In this document: one piece after another, positions 56,801-64,000 of the stretch
Numbering within the stretch: position 1 is the stretch's first letter
Layout of the letters: each line of letters starts with the position of its first letter
Source of the DNA: Hippasteria phrygiana
Taxonomy: Eukaryota; Echinodermata; Asteroidea; Valvatida; Goniasteridae
Reading direction: 5' to 3'
Assembly (NCBI GenBank): GCA_037893225.1
Contig: JAZGUH010000409.1
Coordinates: 1-64,000 of the forward strand
Length of the DNA: 64,000 nucleotides
Translations under genes and position numbers: made by a program
The notes under the pieces: model-generated
What the model was told of the DNA's origin: nothing
The model's database searches: none
The model's input: the letters and a program-made list of their open reading frames with translations, nothing else

Positions 56801-59800
56801 AATATTCGGCACATTCGGGACTGCACTAGGACTGTCTGTAAACCAAAATAATTACTGCAAAAATGCAGGCTGGAGTTTAGTTTCTTGTTATAAGAATGTT
56901 ATACGTACCCGTAATGATCTTGATACAACAGGCGCATGCAAAAAATGTTGACAGGGCAGTCGGTAAAACACATGTAAAACACTGGTGTGCTTTGCATGCA
57001 ACTTTTTCACCGAGTATTAAATATTCGAATATTTGGTCAAACCCAGTTTTGAATAATCGAATACTAAATTATTTGAAAATGAACAGCCCCAATTCAGTCC
57101 TAAATTCACTAAATCACGCCAAACCAGTTGGTGGATCAGGCAGGGGAAGGGCGTAAGGACTGCTCTCAGGTGTGTGTTGATTGTGGCCGATTGGCCACAG
57201 AAGGTACAATCATATTGCAATTGGATTAACCACTGCGGTCATTTTTTACACGTCAGTCGGAAACCTGTTGTACGTGCAGAGGCTTGGTCAGTTTTAACAC
57301 TGCACTGAGCCAAGCCGCACTTTGTCAAAATCTTTTTTTTTTTTTCATTACTCCGTCATTAGCCGTGAAATTTGTTCATGTAATCCTAGTTAAACCCTTG
57401 CCAAATAACATAATTGAGCCCCTTTAAAACTGGTTGACCCAGAAGTCGACCCAGAAATAAAAACAGCAGCCTACCCCAGCTAATGCCATAGGATCAGCAT
57501 ACCAGGCCTTTAAAGATCAGCGGCACATCAATCATCCTGTCATTTCCCCATTCATGAAGTCTTGGAACAGGTGGTCCCAGCTGCTGGGGCCAGGCCGCTC
57601 TGCGTTTTTTGTTTTTGGTGCCAAAAGTAAACATCAATGTTGGCATGTATAAACTTGTTGGGGCGTGAAATCTATTTAGACAGTGTGAGAGTATTGTGCT
57701 CACCCATGGAGCTATACAAACAGACAGCATGCAGTGCAGCTATTACACGCTAATTACACGCACTGTCGTTTACAGCGCCATGCCGCGTGGGTGTTCACAG
57801 AACGAGTTCGCACATCGCAGGGTTAATATACAAAATTATTCTGTGTAGAAGAGGAAATGGAAAACCCCCTCTGCATGTGGCACAAAATCAGCCTTTTTTC
57901 CTGTGTTAGAATCAAAGAATGGACCGCCAACAACACGTACATGATCTGTGGAGTCGATTCCGAACGGAATCCCAACTCATGCTCGGAGTCAATTCAAAAA
58001 ATGTTAGAATTGACTCGTAAGAGGGTTCAGGAAAACCGTAAGAGTGGTGGGGTTGGCAATTCAAAATGTCGCCAACCCTACCACTTCTGATCATAACCCT
58101 TTACCTAGAGTGGCTTTTAGCTTTGTTTTAGCTGATTACAAAACAAAACAAAACAAAACAAAACAAAACAAAACAAAACAAAACAAAACAAAACAAAACA
58201 AAACAAGGAGAACAGGATTGTTATGAGACCAGAGACAATCCCCAAGTTGGAAAAAAATATTCAAAATCTGTCGGTTTTGATCCCCCTTTTACTCACAGAT
58301 CTCTACGACCCATCAGATAAAATGTGCTGCAATGACCAGGTCATCGACAAGCTGTTCCCCACATCTCAGTGTTGCGGTGACAGCAAAACGTTTAACCCCG
58401 AGAATCAAACGTGTTGCCACGGGCAGGTGTCGGACATCACAAATGGGTCCTGCTGTCACATTTCCAAGGGCAATTACAAGGCGTATGATCCTGAAGAGAG
58501 CAAATGCTGTGAAATTCGAATGGCGAACCGCTTTCAGGGTAAGTTTGTTGGTATACAGCAAATGCTGCCGGTCAGGTTGGCATTGTGTTTTTTTTCCCTC
58601 ATCTTCCACCTCTGGTGACCCGGGTTCGATTCCCGTCCAGGTACACTATGTGGATTGGGTTTTCAGTCCCTATCTGATTGTGTGGTTTTTTCCCCCAAGA
58701 ATAATTGAAGACTTTAGGCGCAAAAGCCGCTAAACGCCACTTCCCAGAAAAATGAGATAACGATATCAAGTGAAAGCGCTTTCACTTGATATCGTTATCT
58801 CATTTTTCTGGGAAGTGGCGTTTAGAGGCTTTTTGCGCCTGAAGTCTTCAATAGTTCTCTGGGGTTTTCCTCCCGCTACTAAAAGACAGCACTGAAAGAA
58901 AAAAAAATGTGTCAATATGGGAAAGAAATATTACGGTGCTCATAAGCGCAGGATTTTTTGGCCAATTCAGCCTTCTATTTTGGTATTTTTCCAGTTGTTT
59001 TACAACCCGGTAATACCGGGTATTTCATGGTGGCACCAGGCCAGGTTATGCAGCCAAGTGAAATGGAAACAAGAGGCTTGTGCAGCCAAGCATAACTTAC
59101 ACAATACCCCAATAATGGATTAAAAATGCAGAAAGTGGCATGTATAGACGGCAACTGCCCAGGTGGCAATTTTCAATCTGCACATATTTGTGTCAACCGT
59201 ATGCAAGGGGTTAATAAATTAAACAAAAAAAATCAGTTAAAGTGTACTTGTACATCAAAATTAAAAATCACTTTACCTGTCAGGGAAAAAAGGGGTGCCA
59301 ATCTCACATAAATTTCATTCGCAATAGCAGTAAACTTGAATATTTTGTAGCTTTTAGGGGCCATTCAAAATGTTCAATGTTTAAACATTTTTAAATTTTT
59401 TTTTTCGAATTTGTTTTGACCCATCCACCCACCCACCCCAATTTTCGATCTTAAAATATTGATTTGCCATTCAATTAAACAAATAATAAAATGCCCAGTT
59501 TCATGACAGCATGGTGCAGCTGTGGGTCTTTCCCACTTGATCATGTGCCCTGATGACTTCTTGTGTTTCATAATCAGCTTCTGACCTAGCGCTGGCAATA
59601 CTGAATTTTTTCGGAGTCGATATGTTTTCCCGCTATATCGCCGATATGGCCATAAAATTGTCTACAAATTACGGCATGATAAAAATGTTGTGAACGGTTA
59701 GCGATCTTAAAGTCCTAATGTATAAACACATATACAACTTTCAAAACTTAACACCTGGCCAAAGCTCACAATATCGCCACTCAGATCGTCCACCCGTACC

Positions 59801-62800
59801 CATCGAGGAATGGTCCACCATACCCATGTGGCGGCCAGTGTTGTAGCCACCTTTTTTACCAAGTCAATTTTTTACAATTTTTTGTTCAAGTTTTGAATGT
59901 TTGAAGGACATTACATGAAGCATTTGCCAAGCGTTTTTGGTGAAAAAGAGGAATTCCTGCTACGCTTCAGTTCTACATTTATAGCAAAGACGATGGCAGT
60001 CGTTGTAAGATGATGTTTCTTCCTTCATGCTTTTATATCTGATCAATTATGTGACTATACGCATATGCCGTACAGACGGATCAAAATGCTAGAGTGGAAA
60101 GTCAAAAGAGCATTTCTTTTAATTTTCCTTTATGTTTTTATTGAAAAGTAAATTTTCAATAATTTTCCTTGACCCACCCACCCACATTTGCGAAAAAAAT
60201 TAAAAAATACAAACAATTTCAAATGTTAAAACATTGAACATTTTGAATGGTCCCTTACTTGATATTTGTATTGCATTGTCGTTTAACATGCAGGGATGAA
60301 CAATACTGGATGCAGTTTGCCTCTGTATTACCCATGATTCATTGGCGTAGTTGGCTTCGCCCAAAATTAATTCTTGTGATAATGCCAGCGTGAGCTTTGG
60401 TTTTAGGTGCGTTTGTGTGTACTTACCAAACAATATCATTTACAGGTAGTGTGCAGAATATCAGTGCTGTGTGTTGTGGCGTTTATGCTGTGGGTGGTGA
60501 CCAACTGTGCAATCACTGCTCAAGGAAACCCATGGAGAAGACGGATGAAAACCACAATGCTGTGTGCTGTAGGTTCAAGAGAAATCCCCATACCTACAAC
60601 AGAAAGACTCAGGTTAGTTCAAGGTTGGACTAATATTCAGTGTATACTTATTTGTTCTGCGTTATTGGCTATTCTTAAATACCTGAGACAGTTGACCTCT
60701 TCCTGTTGGTTGAGAGCCTGTCCCGTGGGTGGATTTAAACGGCCGATAAAACACCGACCGGTTTTAGAAACTTTTTCCGGCGTCACACAAAATTTAGACT
60801 CCTATGAAATCTGGTTCCTTTTATTGGTTGAACACTCGTGCGCGACCAGTCACTCTCCCAATTACGCAAGCGCAATACTACCGTTTGAGTCCACTGCTGC
60901 GTTCTGTGCCACATTACGCACCACATCTCACACTTGTGTCACGCGCGTCAATTTCCATATAGGACATGTTTAGCACTACTCGCCTTCGGTTCATGTCATT
61001 ATCAAGCGTCCAGGCCCCCAAGGCGGTTTTAAACGTACTTGTTTAAAACCGGCCCAGCACATATTTATTTCCTTACTCACTTTAAACTCTATCTAGTATT
61101 GCACCATGTTTTCTTCAATTAAATAATTATCCCAAGGACTTGTGGGTATTCTCCTTGCAGATCCCCTACATTAGAATCGAAAACATTGAAATCTTAATTG
61201 TTTTACTGAATGCCCATGTGTAACACTATAATATACGTGTGCAAATTCTAGCACTAGCTTGTATTTGTTTAACTTTTTTGACGTGATTTTTGTTTAATGT
61301 TTCGTCAGAAGGGCTTCCATGTATATATATTTTGTTCACGTCACGTGACTGAATTGTGGTATTGATTCAGTCAGTCCGTGTTTCACACATTCTACAGAGT
61401 ACAAACATCTTAAATATGCATGGTGCAAATTTTATGTGACCCCATGCTAGCCAATCGGAGCCATTGTACGTGAAGTCATCTCATACAGCAATTTGATGAA
61501 GGCTGTTGATTGGTTGATACCTGTCAGCTGACACTCTCCATAAAATATAAAAAAACACGTATACAGGCACATGCAGTCATACTTTTCTATGCTTTGTGTT
61601 TTTTATTGTTCCTTTAATATAACACATATTTTTACGTCCGAGGACCGATTTTAACAAAAGACCGACTCCCGAGGACAAGAAAGATTCCTTTGTATTTTCT
61701 TTCTCCTTTTGTCCTAAGGTATGTACAGTACATTTACAAACATACATGTACATGTATGTGAAACTTGCGCGTGAAATTGTTGCGTTTCCAAGTCGGCGTC
61801 ATTTTTAAGTCACTGTGCATGCGCTAGTCCTTGGCATCCCAGCAGGGGCTTGCGAAGGAATTTGAGGATGCTGTGAAAGATTCTTACATAAAAATGCATG
61901 ATTTTAGATGGGTAGCCAAAATCTGGAGGCCAAGATAGAGGCTGTTGTCTTTTAAAATTAATTGCAGGATATGCACACATGTCATAGCTATATCAAAATC
62001 ACATATTGCTGTTGAAGATTGGATAAGGTATATCAGTCTATCAGAGATGTTTAGATAAAGATGCTGTGTGCGTGCGTTTTGGACGTGGCACTCCCAAAAA
62101 ATATATGTTCAAATTGAATTGCTATTTGTTAGCATTAGATAAGTTATGAGCTTTCCAGTTAAACATTCCATAACAAATTGATTGAAGATAAGTAACGCAG
62201 TTAATAAGTTTGCAGGAGGAGCGGGACGCTCCTGTTCTTACCTTGTTAATGTATAGGCAATCATCGCGCGTGAAGTTAAAGGCCAAATAGATCGCAGAGC
62301 TTAACCCTAACCCCCTAGGCATTTTTTTACTAGGAAGTGTCCTCAACTTGTCAAAATCCAACACTGTGCAGTATACCAATGGCACATTCTTTAGACTTAG
62401 ACAAATTGGGGCACCATAGCTCCATGTAAAGTAATGGTGCCAATTAGGCACTGCAGTCCTGAACCCATCAAAATTAGACAAAACCTGCTGTTGGAGTTTG
62501 TAAGGCTTGGGGGTAGTTAGGGTTTTAATAAGCATTTTTTTCGTTCAAAAGTACAGTTTTTCTCCATTAGTCCTTTGTAGGAGGAAATTTATTGAATTAT
62601 AATTTGAAGCCAGAGCTCGGACATAAATACAGCTTTTTTGACTGATGTATTTTACTAATTTGTTATCAATCCAGTCTGATGATCTGATGAGTAGAGTATC
62701 CTAATTTTCTGGTTTTGTTTCTAATTGAACACAGATTTGCCGAGCTGGGAAAGTCTACACCAAAAGGATTGTGCCTGAGGGCTGGGAATTATGTCGGGGA

Positions 62801-63904
62801 ATGTCGTACGACTCTGCAACCAAGCAATGCTGCAACGGGAAAATCCAGCCAAAGATGTTTGAAGCAGACACTCTGATCCCAATGAAATGTTGTGGCTCAG
62901 AGACCTACGTCCCAGAATGGCATACTTGCGTACGCAACAGGAACATTGTTAAAAATGTTCCGGAGAGACTTGCTGAGTAAGTGGTCATTAAAACCCTAAC
63001 AATACCCATTTAGTCAAACTCCAACACCAGGTTTAGTTGATTATGACGGGATGGCTACTACAGGTGTGCAGTAAACGGTGTTGGATTTTGATCGAGTGGG
63101 GAAGGTCGGTTCGAGCTATGGCCATAGAGCTCTGGTGTTGGGATGTGTGTGTGGCTGTATGTTTTGTTTGACATGTACTGATGAACAATGGTGTCAGAGT
63201 AATCACTGGGGATTTTTGGCACATGTTAGCGTGGAGGTAGAACAAACAATGGAATAAACAGCTGGTGTGGTGTCATACATCATACTTGCAAGGAACACAT
63301 GCACACATGCATTGAAACATGTATGTATGCATGCACACACAGTTGTAATTTCCCAATACTTCTGAGGACAATGCTTCGTGTTTCCTATTTTTGAGGTTTG
63401 AGGCTGAATGCATTTTTTTTAGGGCAGGGCAATCGGAGGATTTTGGAGGATTGAGGATGGTTTCTAGCAAAAAGGGTCTAAGGTAATCCCTTCTTTGTTG
63501 TTTCAACTAGTTTTTGATAAAAGTTAGGAGAATTATTAGCCATTGAGAAAGTTTTTTACATGATTACTATTTAATTGCAACCAGGTATTGCCGAAGCATA
63601 GCTTACAACCGTGAGACGCAGGTATGTGACACGTCGGGCCGCGTCCGTCCCATGCAGGAAATGGAACATGGCTTCATGGCCTGTGACAGTATAAAGGCCG
63701 ACGGAGGCTATTACCCCTACGATCCCGAGCAGCAAGAGTGCTGCGGGGGAGTTCTGATTGGACCCGGTGAAACCTGCTGCAACAACCAACGCTTTGAGAC
63801 TCCAGGAACAGTTCTTGCCGAGGGGAGATGCTGTGCCCTAGAGGGATATAACCCTGACACCCACACCTGCTGTGATGACATACTCCACCAGATTACAGGG
63901 GAAG
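41764..63904 (+). CDS. galaxin-like secreted di-cysteine repeat protein, gene B (3' end beyond window)
   Basis: Exons: 41764-41842 (or 45756-45849), 50489-50608, 52841-53202, 53831-54029, 56134-56331, 58299-58538, 60446-60612, 62735-62976 and 63585-63904. With the first start they join in frame for 642 codons plus one base, ending at donor GAAG|GTGAGA, so more exons follow past 64000. About 32 Cys-Cys pairs follow a signal peptide. Order, phases and motifs match gene A exons 1-10, with A exons 3 and 4 fused in B. By comparison with A, two more exons of about 235 and 430 nt are expected. Role as for gene A: a secreted, probably disulphide-cross-linked matrix protein; the tissue and partner are not visible. 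Confidence 0.88.
42100..42420. repeat. G/C-rich dispersed repeat fragment
   Basis: Contains GGGTGGGGTGAGGTGGGGGA and CTGGATCCCCCCTCT motifs like those at 33182 and 33510. A G run lies at 41899-41922. Non-coding. Confidence 0.45.
42871..43893. mobile_element. 1-kb inverted-repeat element with ACGTGTAAA motifs
   Basis: ATATGGGTTATTCCATAAAT at the left and ATTTATGGAATCACCCATAT at the right form 20-bp TIRs with one or two mismatches. The interior repeats TTTCACGTGTAAAGGGGAC / GTCCC..TTACACGTGAAAC at least five times in both orientations. No transposase frame was found. Confidence 0.75.
45756..45849 (+). CDS. gene B candidate exon 1b, alternative signal peptide
   Basis: ATG to donor GCAG|GTATAA, 94 nt, phase 1. 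Codes for MARRRLTVRDMKGR then IVCLIVFLAVCVQHCSA, a textbook n/h/c signal with a CSA-G site. Like exon 1a it would join exon 2 as G|AT to give Asp. The frame is open upstream to 45672, but that stretch is not signal-like. It may be an alternative promoter, or the only true first exon. Confidence 0.65.
46402..47194. repeat. near-perfect palindrome of about 0.8 kb in gene B intron 1
   Basis: Arms 46402-46783 and 46798-47194 are reverse complements with few mismatches, around a 14-nt loop. The outer ends share CTAGTACTAGCTTGAAAAT. The centre reads GGCTGTTTGCTGA...TCAGCAAACAGCC. Only non-coding sequence is inside. It is either a foldback element or a recent inverted duplication. Confidence 0.9.
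47992..48352. mobile_element. foldback transposon with SAP-like coding segment
   Basis: TIRs of about 50 bp: AATTCGGTCGATTCACAA at the left, then GCCGCCAGCGGCAAGCCGGG, with the complement at the right ending TTGTGAATCGACCGAATT. The interior is coding-like (48113-48283). SAP segments occur in ISL2EU/Harbinger-type element proteins, so this may be a non-autonomous relative; that assignment is inference. Confidence 0.75.
48113..48283 (+). CDS. SAP-domain-like 56-aa frame inside a foldback transposon
   Basis: Codes for MEITRMRVDELKQFLTNRGI, then LCAGKKREELIDLAEKGCKK. The pattern VDELKxFLxxRGIxxxGKKxELIxLA is the SAP helix-extended loop-helix motif, a DNA-binding module of about 35 residues. The frame stays open upstream of the ATG and ends at TGA just inside the right TIR. 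It is probably a truncated transposon protein rather than a host gene. Confidence 0.6.
   Translation: MEITRMRVDELKQFLTNRGILCAGKKREELIDLAEKGCKKYSRCIDFRFCNVDFFP
48716..49324. mobile_element. TTAA-flanked element with AGGGACACATTGC ends
   Basis: TTAA (48716-48719) followed by AGGGACACATTGC, and GCAATGTGTCTCT followed by TTAA (49321-49324); 609 bp. An inner hairpin GGTCCGCCATTTTGT / ACAAAATGGCGGACC lies at 48866-48919. A partial relative is near 44005-44100. Its TTAA target fits piggyBac-type MITEs. Confidence 0.7.
50135..50405. mobile_element. hAT MITE (copy 3) with expanded minisatellite
   Basis: Starts CAGAGTTGTTATCAAGTC and is flanked by exact 8-bp repeats CCGATTCC (50127-50134 and 50406-50413). 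The interior up to the right end is about 12 copies of the 12-mer GTGAAGTGACTT (50253-50403), with one GTACGTGA interruption. The normal right TIR is reduced to CTG. Confidence 0.85.
50489..50608 (+). CDS. gene B exon 2
   Basis: Acceptor TTTTCACCAG, donor TGCT|GTGAGT; phase 1 to 1. Codes for DDENWASCVYNGKESYYR, then EKCCQGNI and VEETC; the last Cys pair is split by the intron, as in gene A exon 2. It begins 75 bp after the hAT MITE. Confidence 0.88.
51232..51690. mobile_element. Tigger/pogo-like MITE nested in an older TTAACCCC element
   Basis: CAGTGGAACGCCGCTATA at the left and TATAGCGGCGTTCCAC(CTG) at the right, with a TA before the left end, as in Tigger-type elements. It interrupts a TTAACCCCTTGAAGATGGATG unit that resumes at GGCTGGATGACGTCTATAC. 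Confidence 0.65.
52085..52265. mobile_element. single copy of the 38-39 kb MITE family in gene B intron 2
   Basis: Contains TACCGGCAATCGCGGACTAG, CGATTGAAAATCGTGTACAA, and CACGATTGCAGGTTTTTACA at its right end. Confidence 0.75.
52383..52698. mobile_element. TTAACCCC-family element, gene B intron 2
   Basis: Starts TTTAAACTCTTGAATACGGA and ends ACACAAGGGGTTAA. The interior is of the GAAAGAGACCACCT / CATTCCTGCACAT subtype, also seen at 54595-54850. Confidence 0.65.
52841..53202 (+). CDS. gene B exon 3 (equals gene A exons 3+4)
   Basis: Acceptor TTTATTTCAG, phase 1; donor CGAGAC|GTAAGT, phase 0; 362 nt. Eight Cys pairs, including GNGVHLRGEQTECCENRL and ECCGIDAAYDSATENCC. It has no intron where gene A has a phase-1 intron between exons 3 and 4. 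Confidence 0.93.
53831..54029 (+). CDS. gene B exon 4
   Basis: Acceptor GAAATGCAG, phase 0; donor ATTG|GTAAGG, phase 1. Four Cys pairs, including VECCGLNPYNKDNEQCC, aligned with ECCGSTTYNPDIEHCC in gene A exon 5. Confidence 0.92.
54071..54541. mobile_element. AGTGTACACGATTGG element, longest copy, gene B intron 4
   Basis: TTAAAGGTAGTGTACATGAT at the left, ATCGTGTACGCTACCTTTAA at the right; TTAA at both ends. About 470 bp and non-coding; it contains the fuller interior of the family at 35404 and 36294. Confidence 0.75.
54899..55250. repeat. TCCTCC-rich dispersed repeat, copy 2 (reverse of 2815)
   Basis: Starts CCCTAACCTTCCCAAAT and carries GGAGGATTTTGCAGGATT motifs in the order expected for a reverse copy of 2815-3190. 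Confidence 0.65.
55655..55745. repeat. GGGTTGGC / GCCAACCC hairpin repeat
   Basis: GGGTTGGCAAGCTAAAATGT then GGCCAACCC, followed by AGAGTGGCTTTTAGC. A second copy is at 58025-58125. Confidence 0.55.
56134..56331 (+). CDS. gene B exon 5
   Basis: Acceptor TTGTTAAAG, donor TCTG|GTAAGT; phase 1 to 1, 198 nt. Five Cys pairs, with NVQGCCSGESYLKTQRVCC. Gap-free partner of gene A exon 6. Confidence 0.92.
56490..57089. mobile_element. ATTCGAATATTCG-rich element (copy 2) with nested insert
   Basis: Starts AGTGCTGTCCCGAAT and ends TGAACAGCCCC, relative of 24993-25745. A unit bounded by TTAACCCTCCTATAC and GGAGGGTTAA (56620-56742) is nested inside. Confidence 0.65.
58139..58206. repeat. (AAAAC)n microsatellite
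   Basis: About 13 copies of AAAAC in gene B intron 5, about 90 bp before exon 6. Confidence 0.95.
58299..58538 (+). CDS. gene B exon 6
   Basis: Acceptor ACTCACAG, donor CAGG|GTAAGT; phase 1 to 1, 240 nt. Five Cys pairs, with TFNPENQTCCHGQV and YDPEESKCC; sequons NQT and NGS. Counterpart of gene A exon 7. Confidence 0.92.
58608..58890 (+). repeat. SINE-like repeat interrupted by a palindrome
   Basis: CCCGGGTTCGATTCCCG (B-box-like), then GTGGATTGGGTTTTCAGTCC, and after the palindrome GGGGTTTTCCTCCCGC, in the same order as the reverse copy at 36000-36180. Confidence 0.6.
58704..58853. repeat. loop-free 150-bp palindrome
   Basis: The arms meet at AAAGCGCTTT (centre 58777/58778) with no spacer. 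The outer ends are ATTGAAGACTT and AAGTCTTCAAT. Only a few mismatches. Inserted in the SINE-like copy in gene B intron 6. Confidence 0.9.
59015..59217. mobile_element. TTAACCCC-family element, reverse and partial, gene B intron 6
   Basis: Ends CGTATGCAAGGGGTTAA. The interior GTGGCACCAGGCCAGGTTAT and GTGCAGCCAAGCATAAC is shared with other copies. Confidence 0.65.
60446..60612 (+). CDS. gene B exon 7
   Basis: Acceptor CATTTACAG, phase 1; donor ACTCAG|GTTAGT, phase 0. Two Cys pairs (AVCCGVYAVGGD, AVCCRFKRN) plus LCNHC. Counterpart of gene A exon 8 (185 nt there, 167 nt here). A longer frame over the same bases (60407-60973) is in the wrong register. Confidence 0.87.
60613..62734. other. gene B intron 7
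   Basis: About 2.1 kb without a supported exon. It holds repeat relatives (61620-61740 of the 4845 family, 62100-62170 of the 5130 family) and a short CCCTAACCCCCTAGG motif shared with about 50850. Confidence 0.55.
62735..62976 (+). CDS. gene B exon 8
   Basis: Acceptor GAACACAG, phase 0; donor GCTGA|GTAAGT, phase 2. Starts ICRAGKVYTKR; Cys pairs in YDSATKQCCNGKIQ and MKCCGSETYVPEW. Counterpart of gene A exon 9. Confidence 0.9.
63585..63904 (+). CDS. gene B exon 9
   Basis: Acceptor TTGCAACCAG, phase 2; donor GAAG|GTGAGA, phase 1. Four Cys pairs, with QECCGGVLIGPGETCC and GYNPDTHTCC, close to gene A exon 10. Last exon visible in the window. Confidence 0.92.
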
Positions 63905-63933
63905 GTGAGACTGATCTTATACATGATGAACCA

Positions 63934-64000
63934 TTAACCCCTTGCATACCGATGCTGCAAATGTGCGCAAAAAAACACAGTGCCACTAGACCGGATGACG
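63934..64000. mobile_element. TTAACCCCTTG element, cut by the window edge
   Basis: Begins TTAACCCCTTGCATACCGAT and continues with CAGTGCCACTAGACCGGATG. It lies in the intron after gene B exon 9, as copy 30551 lies after gene A exon 10. Confidence 0.75.

Noticed and set aside
60407..60973. 188-codon plus-strand frame
   Set aside because: It overlaps gene B exon 7 in a different register; the exon register gives CC motifs and consistent phases.

Overview
The window is a piece of animal nuclear DNA. It has small spliced exons with GT/AG borders, introns of 0.3-9 kb, dense non-autonomous transposons, microsatellites and G/C homopolymers. The gene families and repeat types suggest a marine deuterostome invertebrate (echinoderm, hemichordate or amphioxus grade). 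That placement is inference; nothing here fixes the species.

The main content is two large + strand genes in tandem, both coding for secreted proteins built from galaxin-type di-cysteine repeats (CCG...YxPxxxxCC). Gene A is complete at 15923-32301: 12 coding exons, 2511 coding nt, 836 aa and about 42 Cys-Cys pairs. Gene B runs from 41764 (or 45756) to 63904 and leaves the window: 9 coding exons, at least 642 codons and about 32 Cys-Cys pairs. Exon order and intron phases of A (1,1,1,0,1,1,1,0,2,1,2) and B (1,1,0,1,1,1,0,2,1) match, except that B has one exon where A has two. They are therefore tandem paralogs that differ by one intron. Gene B has two candidate signal-peptide first exons, both ending in phase 1, and the first has a TATA box upstream. 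Galaxins are extracellular matrix proteins first known from coral skeleton; cross-linked secreted matrix is the likely setting, but the role here is unknown.

On the minus strand lie the first two coding exons of MED6, the Mediator head subunit: a 19-nt exon at 12137-12155 and a highly conserved 160-nt exon at 9568-9727. Later exons were not found and probably lie below position 1. MED6 and gene A are divergent, about 3.8 kb apart.

Most of the rest is mobile-element sequence. From left to right: a Crypton-like recombinase fragment (1664-1926); an inverted tRNA-containing repeat (3708-3990); a hAT element inserted into an ACATGT microsatellite (5839-7196); hAT MITEs with 8-bp target duplications (8419, 25752, 50135); foldbacks around MED6; TTAACCCC-type elements in introns of both galaxin genes; a cluster of long-inverted-repeat MITEs (38.2-39.2 kb); a 1-kb inverted-repeat element (42871-43893); a near-perfect palindrome of about 0.8 kb (46402-47194); a foldback coding for a SAP-like segment (47992-48352); a TTAA-flanked element (48716-49324); and a Tigger-like element (51232-51690). 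No functional tRNA, rRNA or CRISPR array was seen.
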